This document shows, piece by piece, positions 55,548-64,000 of a stretch of 64,000 nt of DNA. The stretch covers positions 310,001 to 374,000 of the forward strand of contig NZ_BCQS01000012.1 of assembly GCF_001552195.1 (NCBI RefSeq). Reading direction: 5' to 3'. The first letter of the stretch is position 1; the number at the start of each line of letters is the position of its first letter. Source of the DNA: Actinomadura latina NBRC 106108. GTDB taxonomy: Bacteria > Actinomycetota > Actinomycetes > Streptosporangiales > Streptosporangiaceae. Below the pieces are notes generated by a model that saw only the letters and a list, made by a program, of their open reading frames with translations, was not told the DNA's origin and did no database searches. The translations under genes were made by a program, and so were the position numbers.

Positions 55548-56584
55548 TCGACGAGGAGATCCCGCTGCCCCGCCGGCTGCTGATCAGCGCGGTGACGCTG
55601 GCCGCCGTCGCGGGGCTGCTGTACGTGCTGGCCGCCCGGCCGGGACGCGACCCCGGGACGGTGCTGACCGCCGAGTTCGGCCGCGCCGGGCAGGGCCTCG
55701 GCTCCGGCACGCCCGTGAAGATCCGCGGCGTGACGGTCGGCTCGGTGGCCGGCGTGGAGCTGACCGGCGGCGGCCGGGCGCGGGTGAGCCTGCGCCTGGA
55801 CCCGGGGACGCGGGTCCCCGACACCGTCACCGCGTCCGTCGAGCCCGCGTCGGCGTTCGGCCCGAAGTTCGTTGACCTCGTCCCCGGCGCGCACGGCGAG
55901 ACCGGCCCCTACCTGGCGCCGGGCGCGCGGATCACGCGCACGTCCGACCCGCGCGACCTGTCCGACCTGCTCGCCCGCGCCGACGCCGGGCTCGGCGCCG
56001 TGGACGCCGAGGAGGTCGGCACGATCGTGCACACGGTCGCGACCGGCCTCGAAGGGCAGGGCGCGCGGCTGCGCGAGACCATCGACCAGACCGGCATCCT
56101 GCTGAACGTCGCCTACCGGAACCGCGCGAATGCCCGCACGTTCATCGGCGACACCGCCGACCTGTCCGGCGCCGTGTCCGACAAGGGCGACGAGATCGTG
56201 GCGATCTCCCAGGACACCAACGCGATCATCGGCACGGCGGCGCGCGGCCGCGGCCGGCTGGCCGGGTTCGCCGGCGGGCTGTCGGACGTGTCGCTGCTCG
56301 TCGCGCACGGGTTCGACAGGCGCGGCGGTCAGCTCGGCGAGATGTTCCGGTCCTCCGAGCGCACCGCGCTCATCATCTACGCGCAGCTCGGGCTGGTCGG
56401 CGACGCCGTCCGGACCGGGAACAGGCTGCTGCCCCTCTACGGGGAGCTGACCTCGCTGAAGGGGCCGGGCGGAAAGAACTACCTCCGCTCCCAGGGCTAC
56501 CTGCCGACCGATCCGTGCGGGCTGCTGATCGGGCTGTGCGGTCCCGGCGGCACCCCGGGCGCTCCTCAGCAGGGAGGACGGTGA
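55544..56584 (+). CDS. mceA: MCE-family protein, position A
   Basis: 346 residues. An N-terminal membrane helix (LLISAVTLAAVAGLLYVLA), then the MCE/MlaD domain (~40-115, GTPVKIRGVTVGSVAGVELT) and a helical C-terminal region that, in Mce1 of mycobacteria, joins a hexameric tube across the envelope. Two cysteines near the C-terminus (DPCGLLIGLCGPGG) recall the conserved Cys pair of Mce proteins. It overlaps the permease gene by 4 nt. Confidence 0.9.
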   Translation: MIDEEIPLPRRLLISAVTLAAVAGLLYVLAARPGRDPGTVLTAEFGRAGQGLGSGTPVKIRGVTVGSVAGVELTGGGRARVSLRLDPGTRVPDTVTASVEPASAFGPKFVDLVPGAHGETGPYLAPGARITRTSDPRDLSDLLARADAGLGAVDAEEVGTIVHTVATGLEGQGARLRETIDQTGILLNVAYRNRANARTFIGDTADLSGAVSDKGDEIVAISQDTNAIIGTAARGRGRLAGFAGGLSDVSLLVAHGFDRRGGQLGEMFRSSERTALIIYAQLGLVGDAVRTGNRLLPLYGELTSLKGPGGKNYLRSQGYLPTDPCGLLIGLCGPGGTPGAPQQGGR

Positions 56585-56585
56585 C

Positions 56586-57656
56586 ATGGCGTCCACCCTT
56601 TCGCGGCAAGCCCGCATCGGCCTCGTCGTCCGGCTCGCCACGTTCGTGACCGTCACCGGCGTCCTCACGACGGTCATCGGGATGCAGATCGCCCGCGTCG
56701 ACACCTCGGGCGGCCGGCACGTGTCGGCCACCTTCGACGACGCCAGCGGCCTGCGGAAGGGCGACCAGGTGAAGATCGCCGGGGCGCCCGTCGGCCGCGT
56801 GGACGAGGTGAGGGTCGTGGACGGCAGGGCCCGCGTCGACTTCACCGTCCGCCGCGCGGTGACCGTCCCCGCCGACAGCGAGGCCGCGATCCGCTGGCGC
56901 GACGCCATGGGCCGCCGCGTCGTCTACCTGCTGCCCGGCAGGAGCACGGCGAAGATGAAGGACGGCGCGCACATCACGAAGACCCGTTCGGCCGTCGACG
57001 GCAGCGCGCTGCTCGACCAGCTCGGGCCGCTCGTCCGCAGCCTGGACCCCAGGCAGGTCAACACCGTGCTCGTGTCACTCTCGCAGGCGCTCGACGGCAA
57101 CGCCGGCAACCTCGACCGGCTGATCGCCGACATCGACACGCTGTCCGCCACGATCGCGAAGCGGCGCACGATGCTGCGGCAGATGCTGGCCGACTACGCG
57201 ACCGTCACCGGCATCATCGCCCGCCGCGACAAGCAGATCGGCTCCGCCGTGGACGACCTCGTCAGCCTCAGCGACGCGTTCACCGGCAACCGGAGGCTGA
57301 TCGACGGCACGCTCGTCCAGCTCGCGGCCCTCGCCCGCACCTCGGACTCGCTCCTCGCGGGCAACGAGCGCGAGCTGAGCCAGGTCGTCGACAGGCTGTC
57401 CGCGTTCGCGGGCGGGGTGGGCCGCAACAGCGGCGCGCTCCTGGACGTCCTGCGGTCGGTGACGCCGAAGCTCCAGCACATTTTCGCCGCCGTCGACAAC
57501 GGGCAGTTCGTGGAGGCCGCGATGCCGTGCATCACGCTCGCCGCGCCGCCTTGCCCGTACCCGACGCGGCTGCCCGGCCCCCGCGAGGGCGCCGGCGGCG
57601 TCGACACGCCCAAAGAGCTGGAGAACCTGATGGTCGGGGGCACGCGATGGGGATGA
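56586..57656 (+). CDS. mceB: MCE-family protein, position B
   Basis: 356 residues. One N-terminal membrane helix (LATFVTVTGVLTTVIGMQI), MCE domain (~45-115, GLRKGDQVKIAGAPVGRVDE), a long helical needle-forming part and a C-terminal Cys pair (MPCITLAAPPCPYP) usual for this subunit. It starts 1 nt after the previous stop. Confidence 0.9.
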   Translation: MASTLSRQARIGLVVRLATFVTVTGVLTTVIGMQIARVDTSGGRHVSATFDDASGLRKGDQVKIAGAPVGRVDEVRVVDGRARVDFTVRRAVTVPADSEAAIRWRDAMGRRVVYLLPGRSTAKMKDGAHITKTRSAVDGSALLDQLGPLVRSLDPRQVNTVLVSLSQALDGNAGNLDRLIADIDTLSATIAKRRTMLRQMLADYATVTGIIARRDKQIGSAVDDLVSLSDAFTGNRRLIDGTLVQLAALARTSDSLLAGNERELSQVVDRLSAFAGGVGRNSGALLDVLRSVTPKLQHIFAAVDNGQFVEAAMPCITLAAPPCPYPTRLPGPREGAGGVDTPKELENLMVGGTRWG

Positions 57657-58678
57657 GATCCTTCCGCGACCGCAACAAGATCGCGGTCGGGCTGGTGTCG
57701 GCGGGCACCCTCGCCGCGCTGGTCCTGTCGGTGTACCTGGTCGGGACGCGCGGGCTGCTCAAGGACCGCTACACCGTCACCGGCACCTTCGCCGCGACCG
57801 GCGGGCTGCGGGCGGGCGACGAGGTGCGGGTCGCCGGGGTGCGGGTCGGGGACGTCGCCTCCGTCCGGCCCGACCACCGGCACGGGTACGTGGTCGTCAC
57901 CTGGAAGGTCGACGGCGGGGTGGACCTCGGCCCGGACACCCGCGCCGAGATCAAGGTCGCGAACGTGCTGGGCGGGCGCTACCTGCGGCTGTCCGGCCCG
58001 GTCGCCGCCCCGCACCTGGCCGGCCTGCCCGCGGACCGGCGCCGCATCCCGCTCGACCGCACCCAGGTGCCGACGACGATCAACGACGTGCTGGACGCGT
58101 CCACCCGCACGGTGTCCAAGCTCGACACCAGGGCCATCAACAAGATCGTGTCCGAGCTGAACGGCATCGGCGCGGACGACCGGGGCCGGCTCGGCCGCGC
58201 GCTCACCAACCTGGCGGGCCTCGCCGAGACGGCCGACGAGGCGGACCCGCAGATCAGGAAGCTGCTCGACGGCGGCGACCGCGTCCTCAAGCTCGCGCAC
58301 GCCAAGGACGCGGAACTGTCCCGGCTGCTCACCAACGTCCAGGCCATGCTGGACGAGCTGCGCACGCGCCGCACCGAGCTGGCCGCGTTCCTCGGCAGCG
58401 GCAACCGGGCGGTGGAGAGCCTCACCCAGCTCATCGACGACCGGCAGGCGAAGCTGCTGACGCTCGTCGCCGACCTGCGCGGCACCCTCGGCACCCTCCG
58501 GCCGGCGACCGGCGACTTCAACTCCCTGCTCGCCTGGGCCGGGCCCACGCTCTCCGGCCTCTCCGGGACGGGCGGGAAGGGGCCGTGGCTGGAGGTCGTC
58601 GCCACCGGGCTCGGCCCGCTGTCGCCGAAGGACCTCGCCGAACTCGCCCGCGTCGCACCGGAGGAGGCCCGCCGATGA
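57647..58678 (+). CDS. mceC: MCE-family protein, position C
   Basis: 343 residues from the ATG at 57647; an ATG at 57653 would give the 4-bp ATGA overlap seen at other junctions and is equally likely. Membrane helix (IAVGLVSAGTLAALVLSVYL), MCE domain (GLRAGDEVRVAGVRVGDVAS) and a helical C-terminal region. No C-terminal Cys pair. Confidence 0.9.
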   Translation: MGMRSFRDRNKIAVGLVSAGTLAALVLSVYLVGTRGLLKDRYTVTGTFAATGGLRAGDEVRVAGVRVGDVASVRPDHRHGYVVVTWKVDGGVDLGPDTRAEIKVANVLGGRYLRLSGPVAAPHLAGLPADRRRIPLDRTQVPTTINDVLDASTRTVSKLDTRAINKIVSELNGIGADDRGRLGRALTNLAGLAETADEADPQIRKLLDGGDRVLKLAHAKDAELSRLLTNVQAMLDELRTRRTELAAFLGSGNRAVESLTQLIDDRQAKLLTLVADLRGTLGTLRPATGDFNSLLAWAGPTLSGLSGTGGKGPWLEVVATGLGPLSPKDLAELARVAPEEARR

Positions 58679-59709
58679 GACGTCCGGCCGCGGCGGTCAC
58701 CGTGCTCGCGCTGACCGCGACGCTCGGCGGCTGCGGCATCGCCGCCGAGCCCACCTACCCGATGACCGTGTACTTCGCGAAGGCGCCGTCGCTCTACGAG
58801 CAGTCGCGGGTGAAGGTGATGGGCGCCGACGCGGGGACGATCACGTCCATCAAGGACGAGAGGAACCGCGTCCGGGTGGACATCGAGGTCAAACGGTCCA
58901 TTCCCGTCCCGGCGGGGGTGCACGCGGCCATCGACTCGTCCGACGCGCTCGGCGAACGGTTCGTCAGCCTGCACCCGGTGTGGAGGCCCGGGATGCCGAA
59001 GGCCGCGGCCGGCGCCGTCGTCCCGCCGGAGCGGACCGAGCTGCCGGTGGAGATCGACGACGCGCTCGCCGCGTTCGCGCGGCTCAACGACTCGATCGAC
59101 GCGGGCGCGCTCGGGCCCGCGATCCACCGCGCCGCCGAGTCCGTCCGCGGACGCGGCACGGGCGTCAACGACGCCCTGCGCAACACGTCCGAGCTGACCG
59201 GCGACCTCGCCGCGCAGGACCGGAAGATCGCGTCGCTGGCGAAGGGCCTGCACAGCCTGGCCGCCGACCTCAACGGGCGCGACCGGCAGCTGTCCGGCCT
59301 GCTGGACTCCTTCGCCACGACCAGCCGGACCCTCGCCGAGGAGCGCACGAAGCTGCGCGACTTCGTCGCCGGGCTCGCGGCGGCGATCCGCAAGAGCGAC
59401 GTGCTGATCACCGCCTACCGGGAGCAGTTGCCGTCCACGGTCGCGGACCTGTCCAACATCGTGCTGAGCCTCAAGGGGAACGTCGCCGGGCTCACCCAGG
59501 CCATCGACAGCCTCGGCCGGTTCGCGGACGTCGCCGTCCAGGCGTGGGACCGCCGCAACCACGTCGCCACCATCCGCATCGTCGTCCACACCACCGTGCG
59601 GGCCTGGCTCCAGCCGCTGTTCACCGCGATGGGCTGGGGGACCGTCCCGTGCGTCAAGGACGCCCCGGCGCTCGCCGACTGCCAGCCACCACCGGGAGGA
59701 CGAGGATGA
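58675..59709 (+). CDS. mceD: MCE-family lipoprotein, position D
   Basis: 344 residues. The N-terminus is a lipoprotein signal peptide (hydrophobic stretch then LGGC at about residue 20), so it is anchored by lipid and not by a helix. MCE domain (~30-105, SRVKVMGADAGTITSIKD), then the helical region and C-terminal Cys pair (VPCVKDAPALADCQ). In mycobacterial operons only the E subunit is usually a lipoprotein. ATGA overlaps at both ends. Confidence 0.88.
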   Translation: MRRPAAAVTVLALTATLGGCGIAAEPTYPMTVYFAKAPSLYEQSRVKVMGADAGTITSIKDERNRVRVDIEVKRSIPVPAGVHAAIDSSDALGERFVSLHPVWRPGMPKAAAGAVVPPERTELPVEIDDALAAFARLNDSIDAGALGPAIHRAAESVRGRGTGVNDALRNTSELTGDLAAQDRKIASLAKGLHSLAADLNGRDRQLSGLLDSFATTSRTLAEERTKLRDFVAGLAAAIRKSDVLITAYREQLPSTVADLSNIVLSLKGNVAGLTQAIDSLGRFADVAVQAWDRRNHVATIRIVVHTTVRAWLQPLFTAMGWGTVPCVKDAPALADCQPPPGGRG

Positions 59710-60719
59710 GACCGTTCGTGACCCTCGCCCTCGTCTGCGTCCTGGGCGTGGCGGCCGGGGGCTGCTCGCTGCAGACGGTCGGCGCCCCGCGCGGCGACAC
59801 GACCCTGCACGCCGTGTTCGACGACGTGCAGAGCCTCGTCGTCGGGCACAGCGTCCAGGTCGCCGACATCCGCGTCGGCACCGTCACCGGCATCAGGCTG
59901 GACGGCTACCGCGCCCGCGTCACCATGTCGCTCCGCGAACGCGTCCCCACCGGGACCACGGCGACGATCGCGAAGTCGTCGCTGCTCGGCGAGAACTACG
60001 TGCGGCTCGACCTGCCCGCCGGCGCCCGCCTCGACAGCGGCCCGTTCCTGGCGTCCGGCGCCACCATCGGACGGACGTCCGTGCAGCCCGACCTCGAGCA
60101 GATCAGCGAGAAGGCCGGCCCGCTGCTCGCCGCCCTCGGCGGGCAGGACGTCGCCACCATCGGCGCCGAGTCCGCGACCGCGCTCGGCGGCAAGGGGCGG
60201 CAGCTCAACACGCTGATCGCCCGCGCCGCGGACGTCGGCGACCAGTACGCCGCCGCCAGCACCGACCTGGGCCGCGCCCTCGACTCCCTCGGGCGGCTCG
60301 GACGCTCGCTGAGCAAGGGCTCCGAGGACCTCGACCGGCTGCCCGGCACCGTGGAACTCGCCACCCGGCGGCTCCAGGACGACCGGGACGAACTCAAGCG
60401 CACCATCCAGGCGCTGCTCAAGCTCGCCTCCTCGGTCAACGCCAAGGTGCAGCAACGCCACGCCAAGCGGCTCGCCGTCCTGCTGAAACGCGCGGACGAA
60501 CTCCTCGCCGCCGCGCTGCGCGGGCGGGACGAGCTGAAGACCCTCGCCGGGACGGTCCTGAACTTCCTGAACGGCCCCTCGGTGTCGTCCAGCGGGCAGG
60601 CCCTCCTGTTCCTCTGGATCAAGGGCTTCCTCCCGCATCCCGGCGCCGCCGCGACCGCCGCGACCGGCGCGACCGGCAAGCGAGCGAACCTCCAAGGACT
60701 GCTGGGGCCGCGCCCATGA
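59706..60719 (+). CDS. mceE: MCE-family lipoprotein, position E
   Basis: 337 residues. Lipoprotein signal with AGGC at about residues 17-20, MCE domain (~30-105, GHSVQVADIRVGTVTGIRLD) and a helical C-terminal region. Matches the LprK/MceE lipoprotein slot. ATGA overlaps at both ends. Confidence 0.9.
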   Translation: MRPFVTLALVCVLGVAAGGCSLQTVGAPRGDTTLHAVFDDVQSLVVGHSVQVADIRVGTVTGIRLDGYRARVTMSLRERVPTGTTATIAKSSLLGENYVRLDLPAGARLDSGPFLASGATIGRTSVQPDLEQISEKAGPLLAALGGQDVATIGAESATALGGKGRQLNTLIARAADVGDQYAAASTDLGRALDSLGRLGRSLSKGSEDLDRLPGTVELATRRLQDDRDELKRTIQALLKLASSVNAKVQQRHAKRLAVLLKRADELLAAALRGRDELKTLAGTVLNFLNGPSVSSSGQALLFLWIKGFLPHPGAAATAATGATGKRANLQGLLGPRP

Positions 60720-61987
60720 GGTATTCCCGCGTCGCCGTCAACCTCGTGTTCTTCGCCGTGCTCGGCGTCGTCCTCGCGATCTGGGCGGTCCGCAGCGTCA
60801 TCCACATCGAGGCGCTCGAACGGCCTTTCACCGTCACCGCCGACTTCGCGTCCTCGCCCGGCCTGCACGGCGACCTGGAGGTCACCCACCGGGGCGTCCG
60901 CGTCGGCGAGGTCGGCACGGTGAGGCTGCGCGGCGACCACGTCGCCGTCAGCCTCAACCTCGACCGGGACGCGCGCATCCCGGCCGACGTGGGGGCGCGC
61001 GTGCTGCGCAAGTCGGCGATCGGCGAGCCGTACATCGACCTGACGCCGGCGGCGTCCAGCACGTCCCGGACGCTGGAGGCCGGCGACCACATCCCGCTCG
61101 CCCGCACCGCCGGGACGACCGACTACAAGCAGCTGTTCGACGGCCTCAGCCGCACCCTCGACGCCGTCGACCCGCGCGACACCCGGACCCTCGTCCACGA
61201 GCTGGCCACCGGCCTCGCAGGGCGCGGCGACGACCTGCACGACATGATCTCCGACGCCCACCGGCTGACCGGCACCCTCGCCGCCGACGCGGGGACCCTG
61301 GACGCGCTGTCCCGAGAACTGACCCGCCTCACCGCGACGCTCACCGCCCACCGCGGCGACATCAGGTCCGGCGTCAACGACCTCGCGCTGCTCACCGCGT
61401 CGCTGCGGCAGTCGAACCGCGACCTCGACAGCGTCCTGGCCTCCGGCCCCGGCGCCATGGAGAACCTGCACGGCCTCCTCCAGGACGCGCGCCCCGGCCT
61501 CGACTGCCTCCTCGCCGCCGCCGCGACGCCCACCGACCCGCTGATGACGCCGGCCAACCTGAAGAAGATCAACCACGTCCTGCGGCTCGTCCCGACCCTC
61601 CAGGCGCTCGTCGCGGACGTCACCGCGACGGACGCGAGCGGCAAGTACCTGCGCGTCACCCCGGTCATCACGCTCTCGGGCGCCAAGGCGGCGACCGAGT
61701 ACACGTCCCCGGTGCCGAAGCCCGAGACCCCGAACCTCTCGTTCTGCAAGGTCTCCGGCAACCAGCAGGCCGCGAAGGCCGCCACAAAGGTGAAGCCCAC
61801 GCCGCCGCCCGGCGCCGACTCACCCGCCGGCACGTCACCGGACGGCGACCTGCGTCCGGTGAAGGCCGATGGGGAACGTCCGGTCTCCCGCTGGCTGCCC
61901 CTCCTGCCACCCGTTCTCGGCGGCCTCATCGTCGTCCTCGCCGTCCTCAACTCCCTCCGCGTCGCCCTGCGCCGCCGTTCCCGATAG
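60716..61987 (+). CDS. mceF: MCE-family protein, position F
   Basis: 423 residues. N-terminal helix (VNLVFFAVLGVVLAIWAV), MCE domain (~35-110), helical region, and unusually a second membrane helix at the very C-terminus (LLPPVLGGLIVVLAVLNSL) after a Pro-rich linker. The extra C-terminal span would tether both ends of this subunit. ATGA overlap with mceE. Confidence 0.9.
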   Translation: MRYSRVAVNLVFFAVLGVVLAIWAVRSVIHIEALERPFTVTADFASSPGLHGDLEVTHRGVRVGEVGTVRLRGDHVAVSLNLDRDARIPADVGARVLRKSAIGEPYIDLTPAASSTSRTLEAGDHIPLARTAGTTDYKQLFDGLSRTLDAVDPRDTRTLVHELATGLAGRGDDLHDMISDAHRLTGTLAADAGTLDALSRELTRLTATLTAHRGDIRSGVNDLALLTASLRQSNRDLDSVLASGPGAMENLHGLLQDARPGLDCLLAAAATPTDPLMTPANLKKINHVLRLVPTLQALVADVTATDASGKYLRVTPVITLSGAKAATEYTSPVPKPETPNLSFCKVSGNQQAAKAATKVKPTPPPGADSPAGTSPDGDLRPVKADGERPVSRWLPLLPPVLGGLIVVLAVLNSLRVALRRRSR

Positions 61988-62001
61988 CCCTTGGAGACCC
62001 A

Positions 62002-62730
62002 GTGAGCAAGACCGACGCCCCCGCGAAGGACGCCCCCAAGGCCGAAGCCCCCACGGACGACGACCCGGCCACGACTGCTCCGGAAGACCCAACGGCAGAG
62101 GCGGAGCCGAAGGCCGATGACAAGCCGAAGGCCGACGAGGCCGAGGGGCGGGCTTGGCGGGGGGTGCCGGTCAAGACGTGGCTCGTCCGAGCCACGGTGG
62201 CGGTGGCGCTCGTCGGGTCGGCGGTCACGGCGGGGCTCCAGTGGCACCAGGCCGGCCAGGCCGGGCAGCGCGACCGGGAACGGCAGGAGGTCAGGGCCAG
62301 TGCCGCCGAGTTCGGGCGGGCGCTGCTCAGCTACGACCACACCAAGCTGCAGGACGCCCGGCACCGCGTCCTCGCGCTGGCGTCCGACGACTTCGCCAAG
62401 ACCTACGACGAGGCGTTCACCGGCGGGCTTGAGGGGGTCATCACCAAGCTGAAGGCGGACGCGACGGCGGACGTCCAGGCCGTGTACCTGGAGAAGGTCG
62501 AGGACGGGACGGCGAAGGCCGTCGTCGTCATGGACTCCGAGGTGCACAGCACGGCCGGAACCCGGCGGGTGCGCGGGTCGTACCTCGACATGAGGCTCGT
62601 CCGGCGGGGCGGCGCGTGGAAGGTCACCGACGTGACGTCGGTCGGCGCGGCGAACGAGAGCATGACCGACCCGGAGGGCAAGCAGCAGAAGCCCGGGGAG
62701 GACGTCCCGGCCCCCGAGAAGAGCCCTTGA
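62002..62730 (+). CDS. Mce-associated membrane protein (Mas/Mam type)
   Basis: 242 residues. An acidic, Ala/Pro/Lys-rich N-terminus (~50 residues) precedes a single membrane helix (TVAVALVGSAVTAGLQW) and a C-terminal domain of the Mce-associated type ending with MRLVRRGGAWKVTDVTSVG. Such proteins stabilise or assist Mce transporters. The GTG at 62002 starts 14 nt after mceF. No Mce ATPase (mceG) gene is present in the window. Confidence 0.88.
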   Translation: MSKTDAPAKDAPKAEAPTDDDPATTAPEDPTAEAEPKADDKPKADEAEGRAWRGVPVKTWLVRATVAVALVGSAVTAGLQWHQAGQAGQRDRERQEVRASAAEFGRALLSYDHTKLQDARHRVLALASDDFAKTYDEAFTGGLEGVITKLKADATADVQAVYLEKVEDGTAKAVVVMDSEVHSTAGTRRVRGSYLDMRLVRRGGAWKVTDVTSVGAANESMTDPEGKQQKPGEDVPAPEKSP

Positions 62731-62746
62731 TCCGCGGGGATGGGAC

Positions 62747-62784
62747 GGGGCCGGCGCCGCGAGCGGGGGAGCAGCGCCGGCCCC
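62747..62784. terminator. Bidirectional hairpin after mce operon
   Basis: Perfect 11-bp stem (GGGGCCGGCGC and complement, 16-nt loop) between the Mce-associated gene and the convergent chitinase remnant. Confidence 0.8.
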
Positions 62785-62797
62785 GGGATCAGGGAAC

Positions 62798-63384
62798 TCA
62801 GTTCAGGCCGTCGTCGAGGGCCTTCGTCGGGACGCCCGGGTCGCCGGACATCTCCCAGATCATGGCGCCGAGCAGGTTCTTGCTCCGCAGCCATGCGGTC
62901 TTCTTCTGGATGGACCAGGCGTCGTCGAAACTCCACCACTGGCCGTTGCCGCTGGTGTAGCAGGACGTCGCGACCGCCGTTCGCGGACTGCCATTCGCCG
63001 CCCTTGCCGCCGTCCGCCACGTTCTGCCACCCGCGCCCGTAGTAGGCGAGGCCGATGGTCAGCTTGCGCGGGTGGACCCCGGCGTCGAGATACGGCTGGA
63101 CGGCGTTCTCCACGCTGAAGTGGAACGAGTACGGGTCGTCGGCGTCGGCGTAGAGGTTGCCCTGGTGGCCCGTCCGGTTGGGCTCCCAGGAGTTGTCGCT
63201 GCCCGCGCCGTGGAATCTGCAGGAACATCACGTCGGTGCCGTTGAACCCGGCTCCGCCGCGGGCCGCGGCGGGGGCGGGGCCACCGGGCGAGGATCCGCC
63301 CGTGGCCCCGCACTGCACGACCAGCAGCAGCCCGCACGCCGCGAGCAGCACCAACGCGCCGTACGCCGACATGCTGCGCCTCAT
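62798..63384 (-). pseudogene. Decayed GH18 chitinase
   Basis: A signal-peptide-like N-terminus from 63384 (LVLLAACGLLLVVQCGATGG) is joined out of frame to GH18 pieces: FHGAGSDNSWEPNRTGHQG then SFHFSVENAVQPYLDAG and KLTIGLAYYGRGWQNVADGG in one frame, then CYTSGNGQWWSFDDAWSIQK and KNLLGAMIWEMSGDPG in another, ending at 62798. The catalytic DxxDxDxE part and a segment before the C-terminal piece are missing, so two deletions and at least two frame changes have occurred. The intact ancestor would have been a secreted chitinase next to the LPMO gene. Confidence 0.85.
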
Positions 63385-63394
63385 GGTGTCCCGA

Positions 63395-64000
63395 TCAGGC
63401 CGGTTGCCAGAGCGCGGGCGTGTTCGGGGGTTCCCAGCCGGCGATCGCCGTGTGCGCCTGGCGGCACGTGTAGGTCGTGCCGTTGTAGGTGACCCGGTCG
63501 CCGGTGGCGTAGGCCGTCCCGGCCTGCCAGGTGCCGCTCGGCTGCTCGGTCGGGGTCGGGGTCGGCGTGGGAGTCTCGGTCGGGGTGGGCGTCGGCGTCG
63601 GGGTCGGGGTGTCGGTCGGGGTGGGCGTGGGTGTCGGGGTCGGGGTGCCGGAGCCGCCGAAGTCGATGTCCGAGCAGGTGTAGAACGCCTCCTCGCTGCC
63701 CACGACCCGCTGCCAGATCGAGTACAGGATGTGGCGGCCCGTCCGGGGCGGGATGTCGAGCGTCCACTTGGTGAACGTCGTCGGGTACTGGTGGGTGAAC
63801 GACGCCAGCGGGACGAGGTCGGACCAGCGCAGCGGCTGCGTCGGGTCCCAGCCCTCGCGGGTGATGTAGAACTCGAAGTCGCTGTTCGAGTGCGGCGCGG
63901 TCGCGTGGTAGATGATCGTCTGCCGACCGGGCTCCATGCGGGTGGCGGGCCAGTCGGCGCGCTGCAGGTCCAGGCCCCGGTACTTGGCGCGTCCGGCGCT
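63395..64000 (-). CDS. AA10 lytic polysaccharide monooxygenase with CBM5/12, 5' end outside window
   Basis: The frame is open to the window edge, so the N-terminus (signal peptide and copper-binding His1) is not seen. The visible part has the C-terminal half of the AA10 domain (TIIYHATAPHSNSDFEFYIT, then the YSIWQRVVGSEEAFYTCSDI segment with the axial region), a ~38-residue Thr-Pro linker and a C-terminal CBM5/12 chitin-binding module (WQAGTAYATGDRVTYNGTTY, then CRQAHTA). It is secreted and cleaves crystalline chitin oxidatively. The chitinase remnant lies 10 nt downstream. Confidence 0.93.
   Translation of the reverse strand, partial: SAGRAKYRGLDLQRADWPATRMEPGRQTIIYHATAPHSNSDFEFYITREGWDPTQPLRWSDLVPLASFTHQYPTTFTKWTLDIPPRTGRHILYSIWQRVVGSEEAFYTCSDIDFGGSGTPTPTPTPTPTDTPTPTPTPTPTETPTPTPTPTEQPSGTWQAGTAYATGDRVTYNGTTYTCRQAHTAIAGWEPPNTPALWQPA
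63548..63650 (-). repeat. Thr-Pro linker repeats in LPMO gene
   Basis: Tandem 6-bp-based repeats coding for Thr-Pro, broken by single Asp-Thr and Glu-Thr steps. A flexible linker between the catalytic and chitin-binding modules; prone to length change. Confidence 0.85.

Noticed and set aside
63548..63650. Short tandem repeats as a regulatory satellite
   Set aside because: They encode a Thr-Pro linker between the two domains of the LPMO.

Overview
The window is very GC-rich chromosomal DNA from a filamentous actinomycete, most likely of the Actinomadura/Streptosporangiales type. Pointers are the GC-rich third positions, GTG/TTG starts, 4-bp ATGA/GTGA gene overlaps, an XRE-DUF5753/DUF397 pair, an mce operon and an AA10/GH18 chitin locus. 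I saw no rRNA, tRNA, CRISPR array or intact transposase.

Layout. (1) 1-3274: 3' part of cobalamin-dependent methionine synthase (metH), ending at two strong hairpins. (2) 3431-7933: a nitrite/nitric-oxide block. A hemerythrin-DUF2249 gene diverges from an NnrS-like membrane gene and a copper nitrite reductase fused to a membrane domain and an extra cupredoxin. (3) 8125-13484: a frameshifted Rpn-type nuclease gene, a TetR regulator with three evenly spaced operators before a quinone-oxidoreductase gene, and an orphan set related to gas-vesicle accessory proteins. (4) 13516-46510: a defence island. It holds McrBC (type IV restriction) and a class 1 DISARM system in two halves: drmD-drmMI at 18370-25495 and drmA-drmB-drmC at 36429-42942. 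The second half runs on through 4-bp overlaps into a further N6-type DNA methylase and a Ser/Thr kinase. Both halves carry the same upstream palindrome, GTGTA-N5-TACAC.

The 11 kb between the DISARM halves holds accessory cargo: an AbiEi/DUF559-like gene bracketed by two near-identical hairpins; an unusual histidyl-tRNA synthetase; a candidate aspartimide RiPP (imiditide-like) pair of a 41-residue peptide and a PIMT-like methyltransferase; an anti-sigma-type ATPase operon divergent from an XRE regulator; a decayed fragment of a second drmMI; and a compact four-gene operon (140-aa protein, 396-aa protein, nucleoside deoxyribosyltransferase-like, phosphoribosyltransferase-like) that resembles an uncharacterised conflict system.

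(5) 46640-53675: a PAS-PP2C-HATPase-STAS stress phosphatase, a DHA2 drug exporter, an acyltransferase-3/DnaJ-like pair, a VOC protein and a nitroreductase. (6) 53730-62730: an mce lipid-import operon (two YrbE permeases, six MCE proteins, one Mce-associated protein) behind two palindromic operators. (7) 62798-64000: a decayed GH18 chitinase and the C-terminal part of an AA10 lytic polysaccharide monooxygenase.

The strongest candidates for undescribed biology are the four-gene operon at 32877-35951, the peptide/PIMT pair at 28189-29390, and the DISARM operon extended by a methylase and a kinase.
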